From assembly GCF_030035675.1 (NCBI RefSeq), contig NC_084482.1:221177943-221241942 (forward strand): DNA of 64,000 bases, read 5' to 3'. A model generated the notes under the pieces. The model was not told the origin of the DNA and did not search any database. It saw only the letters and a list, made by a program, of their open reading frames with translations. This DNA is from Rhineura floridana (lineage: Eukaryota; Chordata; Lepidosauria; Squamata; Rhineuridae). Both the position numbers and the translations under genes were made by a program. Positions 34,635 to 45,209 of this stretch are shown here, in pieces. How positions within the stretch are numbered: position 1 is the stretch's first letter; every line of letters begins with the position of its first letter.

Positions 34635-37600
34635 TTTCCCCCCCCTTAAACAACGGCAGAGTATTATTTCTGTTCCAGGATTTATACGTCGCGTTAACAA
34701 TATAAACAAGTCTCTATGGGGAAAATGTCTTTCTTTGTTCCTCCGTCTGGTCACGTCACTGCAGTCCCAGCCACTTGCCTCGAAAGTCCATCGGCCAGTA
34801 CATTGTCCTTGCCTTTTATGAACTGGAAGTCCACTTGATAGTCCTGTAGGGCCCAGGACCACCTCTGCAGCATAGTGTTATGGTTTTTCATAGTCTGCAA
34901 CCATAACAAGGCCCGATGATCCGTAGTCACTGTGAATCTTCGTCCCCACACGTACGGGCGCAACTTGTTCAGTCCCCACACGACCGCTAGACACTCCTTC
35001 TGGACCGACGAATAGTTTTTCTCCCTCGGCGTCAGCTTGCGACTCAGGTACACCACTGGATGTCTGGTGCCTTCTCTCTCCTGTAGCAAGACGACTCCCA
35101 GCGCCAGGTCCGACGCATCTGTAGCCACGATGAATGGTTTCTCATAGTCTGGTGCTATTAATATGGGTCCTTGGCACAAGGCTTGCTTCAGTAGATCAAA
35201 AGCCTTCTGACATTCATCCGTCCATACCACACGCTCAGAACACTTCTTCTTTGTTAATTCATGCAAGGGGTTTGCTATTTCCCCAAAATTTCTCACAAAC
35301 TTCCTATAAAATCCAGCCACACCCAGAAATGCCCTTACTTGTTTTTTGGTTAAGGGGATCGGCCACGCTTGTATTGCCTCCACCTTGCTCCATAAGGGGG
35401 TGATTTTCCCACTCCCCACCTTATGTCCTAAATAGATTACTTCCTTTAGTCCAAACTGGCATTTCTTAGCTTTTATTGTGAGGCCTGCTTTTCTTAAGGC
35501 CTCCAATACTGTTGTCATGTGTTGGACATGCTCAGGCACCGACTTGCTAAAAATGGCCACGTCATCGATATAGGCCACTGCAAAATCTGACCTGCCTCGC
35601 AACACAGTATTGATTAGTCTCTGAAATGAACTTGGTGAGTTCCTTAGTCCCATGGGTAAGGTCACAAACTCATATAACCCATCTGGTGTACTGAAGGCAG
35701 TTTTGGCTCTGGATTGCTCGTCTAGTTCCATTTGCCAAAATTCTTTACAGAGATCTAGTGTAGAGATAATGGTTGCTGCCCCCAATAACTCTAACATTGC
35801 GTCTACCCTAGGCATAGGATACGCATCTGGGACAGTAATTTTATTGATTAGCCGATAATCAATGCAAAACCAGGTCGTTCCATCTTTTTTCGGAACCAGG
35901 ACAATACTTGAGGCCCAGGGACTGATGGATTCCCTGATCACTCCTAATTCCAGCATATCTTCCACCTCCTTTTTGATCTCATTCAAAACTTTCCCATTCA
36001 CACGGTACGGAACAGATCTGATTGGGGCATGATCTCCAGTATCAATGGAATGTATAACTATACTGGTTTGGCCAGGTTTGTTGCTAAAGAGATTCCTATA
36101 GGTTTTCAAAACTCTCAGAATCTCTTCTTTTACTTCCTCCTTCACCTCCTCTGACCATTCCACTTGATCTACCCCTCCTTTGTCTTTGCTTTCCTGTACC
36201 AAATCTGGAAGTTCAGGCCCACTTCCCTCAGGGAATAAGGTAACTTGCAACACCTGTGCATCCCTGGTATGGTAAGGCTTCAACATATTTACATGAACCA
36301 CTTTGCTTTTGTTTAATTGGACTGTGGTGATTACATACGTCACTGTGTCAAGCCTTTCTCTGATGGTATATGGTCCTTCCCAGTTAGCCTGTAATTTGTC
36401 ATGTTTCCTGAGTATGAACGCCATAACCATATCTCCCACATCATACACACGTTCCCTGGCTGTTCTGTCATACCAGTAACGTTGCTTCTCCTGTGCTTGA
36501 CTCAAATTCTTTTTCACCACCTCCATCATTTGTTTCACTGGTTCACATTCATCCTTTCTCTCAGCAGGCATCCACAGTCTATATAAAATCCCATTCTCAC
36601 ACACAACTTGATTCCTCAGTTTGTCAGTGAAAGGAATCTGTTGGGTCAGAGCTTGTTCCTTTATCTGCTTCAAACTTACAATTGTTATGCAGCTCTTCCC
36701 TGAATTGCTCTGCTTCTTTCGTATCAGAGACCACCTGATACAGTTTGTCTCCTTCAGCAGGCCTGCTAGTGGTTGCTATGGTGACCTGAGGCTGGTTAAC
36801 AGATTCCACCCTGTTTGTTTCAGCCCCCCTTAATATGGCTTCTTTTTCTCTGCCAATTTGCTGTCTGGTCACTACATAGATCTTTCCTTGGGCGCCCATT
36901 ACATCCCTTCCCAGTATTACTGGTTCCTGTTGCTGGGCATTAATGCCTACTTTATATCGGCCCTCTCGGCCTCTCCAAGTCATTTCCACCAGGGCCACAG
37001 GCAAACTTTCTGGTTGACCCCTCACTCCTTGGATAGTCACTGTTTCCTGAGGTAATATTACCTCAGATTTTATTAAATCTGGCCTCAGTAATGTCTGAGC
37101 GGCACCAGTATCAAGCAATGCCCAATAATTTGCCCCTTGTACACTCACTTCCTCTCTCAGACTTGAATCAAGGTCTGTTACTTCTGTCCAGTTTATCTGG
37201 CAGAACTGAACCTTTTTCGCTGTTTCTAAAGCCTTGGGCTCTGTTTTCACTGCCCTTGTCTGAGCAGGATTACTAATGGGGTTGGCAACCTCACATTGAA
37301 AACGTAGGTGCCCCGGTCTACCACATTTGTAGCATAATTTCTCCTCACTTTTAGGGTACACAAATCCACTCTGGGGTGTTCTGTGCCCTTCAGATTTTAC
37401 TGGAGGACTCACTCGCTGTGGTACCACATCCCTTCTGCCAGCATTATATGGTCTGGGTTTAAAATCTCTTGATGTTTTCCCCACCCAGCCAGTTCTGTTG
37501 GAGGCGAAGTGATCCGCCATCTCTGTGGCCTCCTGCACCGATGTAGGGGAACGGTCTTTGACCAGGAGCCTTATTTCTGGTGGTAACTGATGGTATAATT

Positions 37601-38616
37601 GATCCAATATCATGAGGTTTTTCACCTCCTCCACAGACTGAGCTTTTGCACTTGTCAGCCATTTCCCAAATATGTCCATCAGTTTTGCCCCCAGCTCCAC
37701 GAAAGACCTCCCTGTCTGTATCTGGCAGTTTCTGCAAAGCTTTCTAAAATAATCAGGCCCCAGTCTGAATCTTCTGTAGACTGCCTCTTTAAACTCAGCA
37801 TAGGTGACGGGCCTGTCTGAGGGGAAATATTGGTATACCTCTGCCAATTCCCCTTTGATCAGGTTTGATAAATACTGCATGTATTTATCTTCAGGTAGCC
37901 CCCACAACTGAGCTGCTTTTTCAAAGGTGCTGAGGTAAATTTGAGGATCTTGACCAGGCTCATAGACAGCAAAGTCCTTTGGAGTAATTTTTATTTTTGC
38001 TCCATCTCTGTCTTTCCTTGTCTCATCAGAATGAAACTTCTCTCTATCCAATTTTAATCTTTCTCCTTGTATCTCCGCATCCACTCTCATTCTCTCAGTT
38101 TCCATCCTCAATCTCTCAGCCTCCATCCTCAACTTCTCAGTTTCTAACTATCGCTGTTTGTCTTTCCCATCAGCTTCCATCCTCATTTTCTCAGTTTCCA
38201 TCCTCAACTTTTCTCTCAAATACTCTATATAAGCGGGATTGCTTAAATATCCTTCTGGGGTCTCTTCCCTGACAGGTTCTTTTTGCTGGGCAGTAGCAAA
38301 TCCTATAAGTGCTACCCTCAATTCATCTACCCCTTTACCTTTGTGAGGTAAATTGAATGTTATGCACTTCTCCACCAGCTCCTCTCTTTTCATTTTTATG
38401 TATTCAGCCATGGTGTTTGAGTTCACTCACTCTTTGCCACACACTCTTTGCCAGTCACTCTCACAAGTAATCTTGTTTTGTTATTTCCGCTTGCCACACA
38501 ACTATTAGGGATTCTCCAGTATGCGTACCACCGCTACAGCCAACACCTGTGATGTAGTCTCCTTTGTTCGTATCTGGATTCTCTGTTGTTCGTATCCCAC
38601 CGCTACTGCCACCACA

Positions 38617-39318
38617 TGTGATGCGTCCTTCCCTGGCTCTCCCTGTCAGGTTCCTACCTGCGCGTGGCTACTGCCTGTCACTAGGCACCACCAGGGACTC
38701 CACCAGTCCGGACCGCACTCTCTTATGGTTTACCTATCCGCTCTAGCACAGATCTCAACAGATCCCACTGCTAGGCAACCACCAGTAACGTCCTAATACT
38801 AGTATTCCCAGAGACTCTGAATACTGGTATTGTTATTCTCTTCACCGCTGCCACCATTTGTTACAGTTCCCCTTCAGCCTTGGTCATTACCTTACCCTAC
38901 CTTCTGGTCTGTGAAACCCCAGTCAAGGATCAGGCCTTTGGTAAACCAAATTAAGTATTTATTAAAGATAACAAAGCTAACAAGATTAACAAGATTTCTT
39001 CTTAAGGCACATAAGCATATGGTTTTACTCAATACTAATCCGAACTCCACCCCCTCCTTCTTCACTCTCTCCTGGCAAAACAACTCTCTCAAACCCCACC
39101 AAGCAATCCACTCTTTCTCTACTCCCCCCCAGATTCACCACAATTCACCCCCCAGATTTACCTGTCATCCTTTCATTTATACTGTCAGCCATTTTAAACC
39201 TTCATTCAATCATCAAGCATTCTATTGCCCATTCACTCCCCCTCCTCTTTCACTACTTACCATGTATCTTCTAAACAACCAACACTTACCATATATACAT
39301 TAATATAGGAACATCACA
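38617..39318 (-). repeat. 5' LTR (plus-strand right) of the gene B LTR element
   Basis: 702 bp, near-identical to 33926-34634 with small indels in the C-rich part. On the minus strand it is followed by TGTGGTGGCAGTAGCGGT, where a primer-binding site is expected; I cannot name the tRNA. Confidence 0.9.
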
Positions 39319-39530
39319 GACTGAAGCTCAGAAGGGGAACACCTGCTTTGCATGTAGAAGGTCCGAGGTTTAGTCCCTGGCAGCTCCAAGAGGGGTGAAA
39401 GGATCCGGTAGGAGGTGCTGGGAAAGGTCTTTCTCTGCCTGACATCCACAGCTAGTTGCTGTAAGCAGGTGGGACTAGATGGACCAATTCTCTGATCTGG
39501 TGGAATGCAACTTCCTCTGTTCTTGGGGCT
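39319..39530 (+). repeat. tRNA-derived SINE in gene B intron 2
   Basis: Counterpart of the SINE at 10125-10340: TTTGCATGTAGAAGGTCC, a box B-like GGTTTAGTCCC, and the tail CAATTCTCTGATCTGGTGG. Its first bases, left of 33926, are separated from the rest by the LTR element, which inserted at the start of the SINE. Confidence 0.75.
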
Positions 39531-39717
39531 TTTTGATCATTCAGTGTGAAAAGTGCCCCTCCCTGCCACCTTCCGCTGCCCCATGATGAAAAATCTTACC
39601 TTGCAGCAGGAGAAGGAGAGGGCAGGAGCTCCCAAACTCCAGCAGAGCATCTTCTCCTGCATCCTCAACAGATGATTGACACTCTGTGACTTGTACTCTA
39701 AACCCCCAGTGGGAAGA

Positions 39718-40949
39718 CAAGCTAGATTAACTAAGCACATAGAAGAACAAGCCTTGCTGAAGCAGAGCCAGCATGGCTTCTGCAAGGGAAAGTCCTGTCT
39801 CAGTAACCTATTAGAATTCTTTGAGAGTGTCAACAAGCATATAGATAGAGGTGATCCAGTGGACATAGTGTACTTAGACTTTCAAAAAGCGTTTGACAAG
39901 GTACCTCACCAAAGGCTTCTGAGGAAGCTTAGCAGTCATGGAATAAGAGGAGAGGTCCTCTTGTGGATAAGGAATTGGTTAAGAAGCAGAAAGCAGAGAG
40001 TAGGAATAAACGGACAGTTTTCCCAATGGAGGGCTGTAGAAAGTGGAGTCCCTCAAGGATCGGTATTGGGACCTGTACTTTTCAACTTGTTCATTAACGA
40101 CCTAGAATTAGGAGTGAGCAGTGAAGTGGCCAAGTTTGCTGATGACACTAAATTGTTCAGGGTTGTTAAAACAAAAAGGATTGCGAAGAGCTCCAAAAAG
40201 ACCTCTCCAAACTGAGTGAATGGGCAGAAAAATGGCAAATGCAATTCAATATAAACAAGTGTAAAATTATGCATATTGGAGCAAAAAATCTGAATTTCAC
40301 ATATATGCTCATGGGGTGTGAACTGGCGGTGACCGACCAGGAGAGAGATCTCGGGGTTGTAGTGGACAGCACGATGAAAATGTCGACCCAGTGTGCGGCA
40401 GCTGTGAAAAAGGCAAATTCCATGCTAGCGATCATTAGGAAAGGTATTGAAAATAAAACAGCCGATATCATAATGCCATTGTATAAATCTATGGTGCGGC
40501 CGCATTTGGAATACTGTGTACAGTTCTGGTCACCTCATCTCAAAAAGGATATTATAGAGTTGGAAAAGGTTCAGAAGAGGGCAACCAGAATGATCAAGGG
40601 GATGGAGCGACTCCCTTACGAGGAAAGGTTGCAGCATTTGGGGCTTTTTAGTTTAGAGAAAAGGCGGGTCAGAGGAGACATGATAGAAGTGTATAAAATG
40701 ATGCATGGCATTGAGAAAGTGGATAGAGAAAAGTTCTTCTCCCTCTCTCATAATACTAGAACTCGTGGACATTCCAAGAAGCTGAATGTTGGAAGATTCA
40801 GGACAGACAAAAGGAAGTACTTCTTTACTCAGTGCATAGTTAAACTATGGAATTTGCTCCCACAAGATGCAGTAATGGCCACCAGCTTGGACGGCTTTAA
40901 AAGAAGATTAGACAAATTCATGGAGGACAGGGCTATCAATGGCTACTAG
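39718..40949 (+). pseudogene. CR1 RT and C-terminal ORF remnant
   Basis: Two blocks in different frames: 39718-40215 ([39 protein letters not shown]) and 40239-40949 (NINKCKIMHIGAKNLNF to DRAINGY-stop). One frameshift lies near 40180. Otherwise it is close in sequence to the copy at 18281-20640. Confidence 0.88.
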
Positions 40950-41168
40950 CCATGATGGCTGTGCTCTGCCACCCTAGTCAGAGGCAGCATGCTTCTGAAA
41001 ACCAGTTGCCGGAAGCCTCAGGAGGGGAGAGTGTTCTTGCACTCGGGTCCTGCTTGCGGGCTTCCCCCAGGCACCTGGTTGGCCACTGTGAGAACAGGAT
41101 GCTGGACTAGATGGGCCACTGGCCTGATCTAGCAGGCTCTTCTTATGTTCTTATGTTCTTATGTTCGT
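39718..41168 (+). mobile_element. CR1 LINE, 5'-truncated copy in gene B intron 2
   Basis: It starts within RT (AAGCTAGATTAACTAAGCAC) and ends with the 3' UTR and (TTCTTATG)n at 41145-41168. Gene A has uninterrupted sequence at the matching point (near 10013), so the insertion came after the duplication. No clear target duplication beyond about 4 bp, which is usual for CR1. Confidence 0.9.
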
Positions 41169-41701
41169 AAGAGATGCTCCCGGGAGCACCTCCTGCCTCC
41201 TCCCTCTTCCTTCCTCTGCCCAAAGGTCAGCTTTTGTCTTTGAAGCAGGAAGAAGCGGCAGTGGCAGTTTGGAGAAGAGGAAGCAGAGGTGGAGGCTACA
41301 ATGTGTAGGGAATGACCTCCAGAAGACAGGACAGAGAGCAAGATTTAGCTTTGCCAGCCCTGGTGGGAAGTCTGGAAGCAGAACTGGAGCACAGAGACTC
41401 TTTGACTCAGGCAGGGAAACAGCAAAGGCAGCAGGCAAGAGGGACCCTGAGAAAGGCTCCCTGCCAGGTGGAACAAGTGCCATTCCCTCAGCTAGCAGAC
41501 ATCCCAGGAAAGCTGGAATTGCAGCAGCGCCCTTGACGGGACCTTTGCTGCAGCAGGAAAGGTTCCAGAGAAGGCAGGAACCTGCGGTGATGAATGAAAA
41601 GCAGGGGAGGGTGATGGAGTCAGACCCCAGTTGACATCTGGGGCTAAGAGAGATTTCAAGCAGCAAAAGGAACCGCACAAACTGGAACCCAGAGTGGGAC
41701 C
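41169..41701 (+). other. Intron sequence shared with gene A
   Basis: It matches the reverse of 9460-10010 at roughly 95% by eye. No gene is seen. Open frames in this stretch occur on both strands without a protein family. Confidence 0.7.
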
Positions 41702-42668
41702 TGTCATGAATCCCTACCGTCAAGGCACAGGGATCATGCGTCAGACTCAGACCCCCACCCTTAGGGAAATGAGACTGGAACCAAAAGACTATTACTTCAC
41801 CCTTGCCAAGGCTGTGTACGCTCACAACAACCCTGCAAGGTAGAAGGTAGGCTGCCACCACCCCTGTTTACTGGTCCACTCAGAGCCAGGGGATCTCTGA
41901 GCCCAGAAGATAGGTAAAACCAAGGTCCTATGGGGCAAGAGTCACAGTTACACTCCTTGCCTGGCACCTCTGGTTCTTACTTCAAATTCAAGCTTTTAAC
42001 TTCTTAACCCTCTTTGGTAGTTAGTGACTGAGAATGGTCAAGGTACTGAAACCAGAGCCACCCCTTCTCTCAATGAACACACCAGGTTAAATATAAGTAG
42101 CTTTATTAAGATATATAAGTGCACATCAAATATAGCAGCAAGTAATCCTTTAAGACCATACACCCAAACAGGGGTTTAGGTACTCATAAGAGAATTCATA
42201 CACACAACAAGAAAATAACAAACTAGCTTACCTAACTAATTACACAGGGGGTAGTTGGTTGCAGTGGCATCTCTCCTAAGAGAGATGGATGTTCAACATA
42301 AAGCAATGGAACCAGGCATAGGTTACCTTCCCATAAGCAACCCCTTGGAACCATAAAAGGTAGAAGGCTTTGGAACTCTGGTGCCAAGGCAGCATAGATC
42401 AGAGAACAAAGGCTATGGGTCTCTTGCCCTATACTTAAAGGAAAAGGATCCTAACGGTCCAAGATTAATTGACCAATCAGGAATTGGCTGATGTAACTTT
42501 CTTCTCGATGTTTCTCACATTTTCGCGCCTTGCAGGCCCCCCACCCAACTGTGTTTCCCACTGTACAGGCCAAGGATGACCTTGGGTACCAGGCACTTGC
42601 TAATCAGCAGAGATAACCAGGTGCAGCTTGTTAAGGCTTCTTCTAACCGTCCTCAGATGAAAAATGCT
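41702..42668 (-). repeat. Partial solo LTR, same family as the LTR at 3655-4749
   Basis: On the minus strand this matches the larger part of the 1095-bp LTR at 3655-4749, including AATAAAGCTACTTATATTTAA near 42095 and the stretch that starts the LTR's U5-like end. No internal element sequence accompanies it. Partial copy. Gene A lacks it, so it inserted after the duplication. Confidence 0.85.
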
Positions 42669-42721
42669 GCAGTTAGGTCTGACCAGGTGAACCAAGTGGC
42701 CAGAGATCCCAGCCAAGAATC

Positions 42722-43109
42722 TGTTGGAAGCATAAGTAGTGCAGACCTAGTTGCAGAAAGTATAAGTAGCCCTGTAGCCCAGTTGTAGCAATAAGAAGAC
42801 ACCAGATAGACTGCCACAGCTTTATTAAGGAGAAGCTTTACTTGAGACACACGAATAAAGTTCTCTGGATACACAAGATCATACACGAACATAACAGCAC
42901 CTTCACCATACGACTCCTTCATCCCCCACACATTGCTGCAGCCACCCCCTTTCTTTTATGGGCCATTCCTTAATTACTCTAAGGTCCTGCAGCTGTGAAT
43001 CTGATGCAACCGGCTCTTTGTTAATCATGGCCTTTAACTCTTTGCTTCCCTGTATAACCTGCCATCTATTGGAAGCACAATAAAATGCAAGTCATGATGA
43101 CTGCTAACA
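42722..43109 (+). repeat. Solo LTR of an unassigned LTR element
   Basis: 388 bp starting TGTTGGAAGC and ending GCTAACA, flanked by the 5-bp duplication GAATC (42717-42721 and 43110-43114). An AATAAA lies near 42855. Gene A has the uninterrupted target (near 9135-9150). The orientation is taken from the AATAAA and is uncertain. Family unknown. Confidence 0.75.
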
Positions 43110-43459
43110 GAATCTTTTTAGGTCTAGGAATATCGAATGGCCGATCAAGAAAGGAAATCTTTATCAGTGTCTATGTATAATTAACACATCTAATTTGCTA
43201 TACTTTGTGGACATAGCCACATATCAGAACATAGGTCTTACACAGCACATACAAAGGGGATGTACGCTAACGTGTTGCATTTCAAAGGACAGCATAGGTC
43301 ACATTGATTTCCATCTGAAAAGGAGTGATCTCACCTTTGCTGCGTGTGGACCTTAACACTCAGAGCAGGTGGTTCTTTCTTCGACCAGTGTCACGGACAA
43401 CTGGTAAAAATCCCCAAGGCTGTCTGTCTTTTATAGCTCTAGTTTGTATCTATCTAGAC

Positions 43460-43595
43460 CAGGGTTTCCCGACCTTTGAGCCACAGATGTTGTGGGACTA
43501 CAACTCCCATCAGCCCCATCCAGCATGGCCAATGGTCAGGAATTATGGGAACTGTAGTCCAGCAACATCTGTGGACCAAAGGTTGGGAAACCCTG
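43460..43595. mobile_element. hAT-type MITE with 8-bp target duplication
   Basis: 136 bp bounded by CAGGGTTTCCCGACCTTTG and CAAAGGTTGGGAAACCCTG, a near-perfect 19-bp terminal inverted repeat. The perfect 8-bp duplication ATCTAGAC flanks it (43452-43459 and 43596-43603). The 8-bp duplication and CAGGG start are hallmarks of the hAT superfamily. There is no transposase, so it is non-autonomous. Gene A shows the empty site near 8780. Confidence 0.92.
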
Positions 43596-44050
43596 ATCTA
43601 GACTCTGTCAGTTCATGCTCATATTACTACTATACTCTTGTTTCCATCATTTGAACTCTCATCCTAACCTGCATCTTGATGCTGATGTTGTATTCTAATA
43701 AGTTCTCCGGACTCACCCCTGTACAGCTTCAGCCATATATAGACATGATCATTGGCTGAATGCCCGGACTCCTTATAAAATGTTGATACTTTACGGGAAA
43801 GAATTTATTTTGGAACTACTGTAAACAAAACTCAAAGGAAAAAAGACACTTTAACTGGCAGCTTGTCTTTTTACTCATGTTTTGGCTTGTATTGTTTGCG
43901 CTACTTTTCCACACATAATTTTATGTAAATCAATTATAAAGAATTGGAGATGGCCAATTTCTATAAATACAGATGGCCTGTGACACAGTGAATTGCATCC
44001 ACTGTTGCTGACTTTACTAGGTTCTGCCCTAGTAGTTTGCAGCCTACTAA

Positions 44051-44744
44051 GAAACTGGCTTTACTAGGTTCACCCCCAACATGAAATTAGTTGGTCACTA
44101 GCCTTCCACATCTCCTTCTTTCTTGGAAAGTGTCTGTCCTGATTACATAGGTTGTTTTCAAAGTGCACATTTGTTCGACTTTTTGAGATTAAACTTTGTG
44201 GTTTCTATCTCCTTTTGGTTATGCTTTTTGTAACCTTCGAGACTTTCTAAACCTCAAATATCAATCATTGGTGACCCAAAGTGACCTGCTCTTTTAAAGC
44301 TTTTCCCTAACAAATACTGATGCCATTTTATGATTAATTGAAACCTATAGAAACCCTGAAGTTATAATTTCTGTTTAATCAGTACCTCTATATTGGCATT
44401 ATAATTGCATTTAAAGCATCTTCCTTTCTTGCATGTGCGTCCCAGGTTACCTTCCTCAGTTTATCCAGGATGTCTCCCTTTCATCTCTGAAATTAGTTGG
44501 TCACTAGCCTTCCACATCACCTTCTTTCCAGGTTACCTTCCTCAGTTTAGCTTTCTTGGAGCAAACCAGGATGTCTCCCTTTGCATCCTCCAGCTTGCTA
44601 CTGTGCTTTGCATAGAGACATTTAAAATTTCTTGTAACGAATTCACTCTTGCTTGCATTCATTTGTAAAATATCCCCTATATATGATGAAGCTTCATCTC
44701 CTTTGAAACTAGATTTTATAGAGTTTAAATGATTTGAACATTGA
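44051..44744. other. Intron stretch with an internal direct repeat
   Basis: CCAGGTTACCTTCCTCAGTTTA and CCAGGATGTCTCCCTTT each occur twice (about 44430-44480 and 44530-44585), and AATTAGTTGGTCACTAGCC twice (44083 and 44487). An imperfect local duplication. No gene is seen. Confidence 0.6.
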
Positions 44745-45035
44745 CATGAAATCGAGCCTTCAGTGTCATCGGCCCAGTTCTCTGGAAATCTCTGCCAACA
44801 GAGGTTCAGCAGGCGTGTTCTGTTTTAACTTCGAAGCGCCTGCTGAAAACCTTTCTGTGCCGCCAGGCAGGCAATTAAGAGCATGCTCTTTTCACAACAC
44901 TTGACCTTTGTTTTTATTGTATATTTGATGTTTTTAATTTATGGTGGTTGCCTTTTTTTAACGTGTTGTAAACTGCTTTGACGTTTCTAATGAAATAGCG
45001 GTATACAAAGAGCCTATAAATGAATAAATAGATGT
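44745..45035 (+). repeat. L2-type LINE or L2-tailed SINE 3' end
   Basis: It ends GTTGTAAACTGCTTTGACG, GCGGTATACAAAGAGCC and AATAAATA repeats, the common 3' end of L2-mobilised vertebrate repeats. Only the end of the element is recognised. Confidence 0.6.
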
Positions 45036-45209
45036 GATATCTCTGGAATCAGAAAAACAGCTGGAGCAATCAATCAATCAATCAATCTTTATTGATACGG
45101 TCATAGACCAAAAGACATTTATAAATAAAACTACATACATTTATAATAAAAGGTTACAAAGTTGCAGTCATGTTAAAACAGTAAAACAATAAAACAACAA
45201 GGAAAACAG

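Larger units (their letters stand above)
33926..39318 (-). mobile_element. Ty3/gypsy-like LTR retrotransposon with a Gmr1-like pol layout
   Basis: Both LTRs are present (33926-34634 and 38617-39318), each running TGTGATG to CATCACA, and the element is flanked by the 5-bp target duplication GACTG (33921-33925 and 39319-39323). On the minus strand the parts are: gag (about 36900-38430) with a Glu/Arg-rich coiled N-terminal region and a CCHC knuckle (CYKCGRPGHLRFQC), a protease (LLDTGAAQTLL, near 37100), an integrase-type C-terminal segment (WEGPYTIRERLDTVTYVI), RT with YIDDVAIF (near 35565) and RNase H (TTDHRALLW, near 34900). Integrase-type sequence ahead of RT is the order known from Gmr1-like elements. 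The outline is nearly whole but broken, with a few breaks. The LTRs differ by about 2-3% by eye, so it is fairly young. Confidence 0.88.

Noticed and set aside
36401-37820. Plus-strand open frames inside the LTR element at 33926-39318.
   Set aside because: They are antisense to the gag and pol regions and show no own domain.
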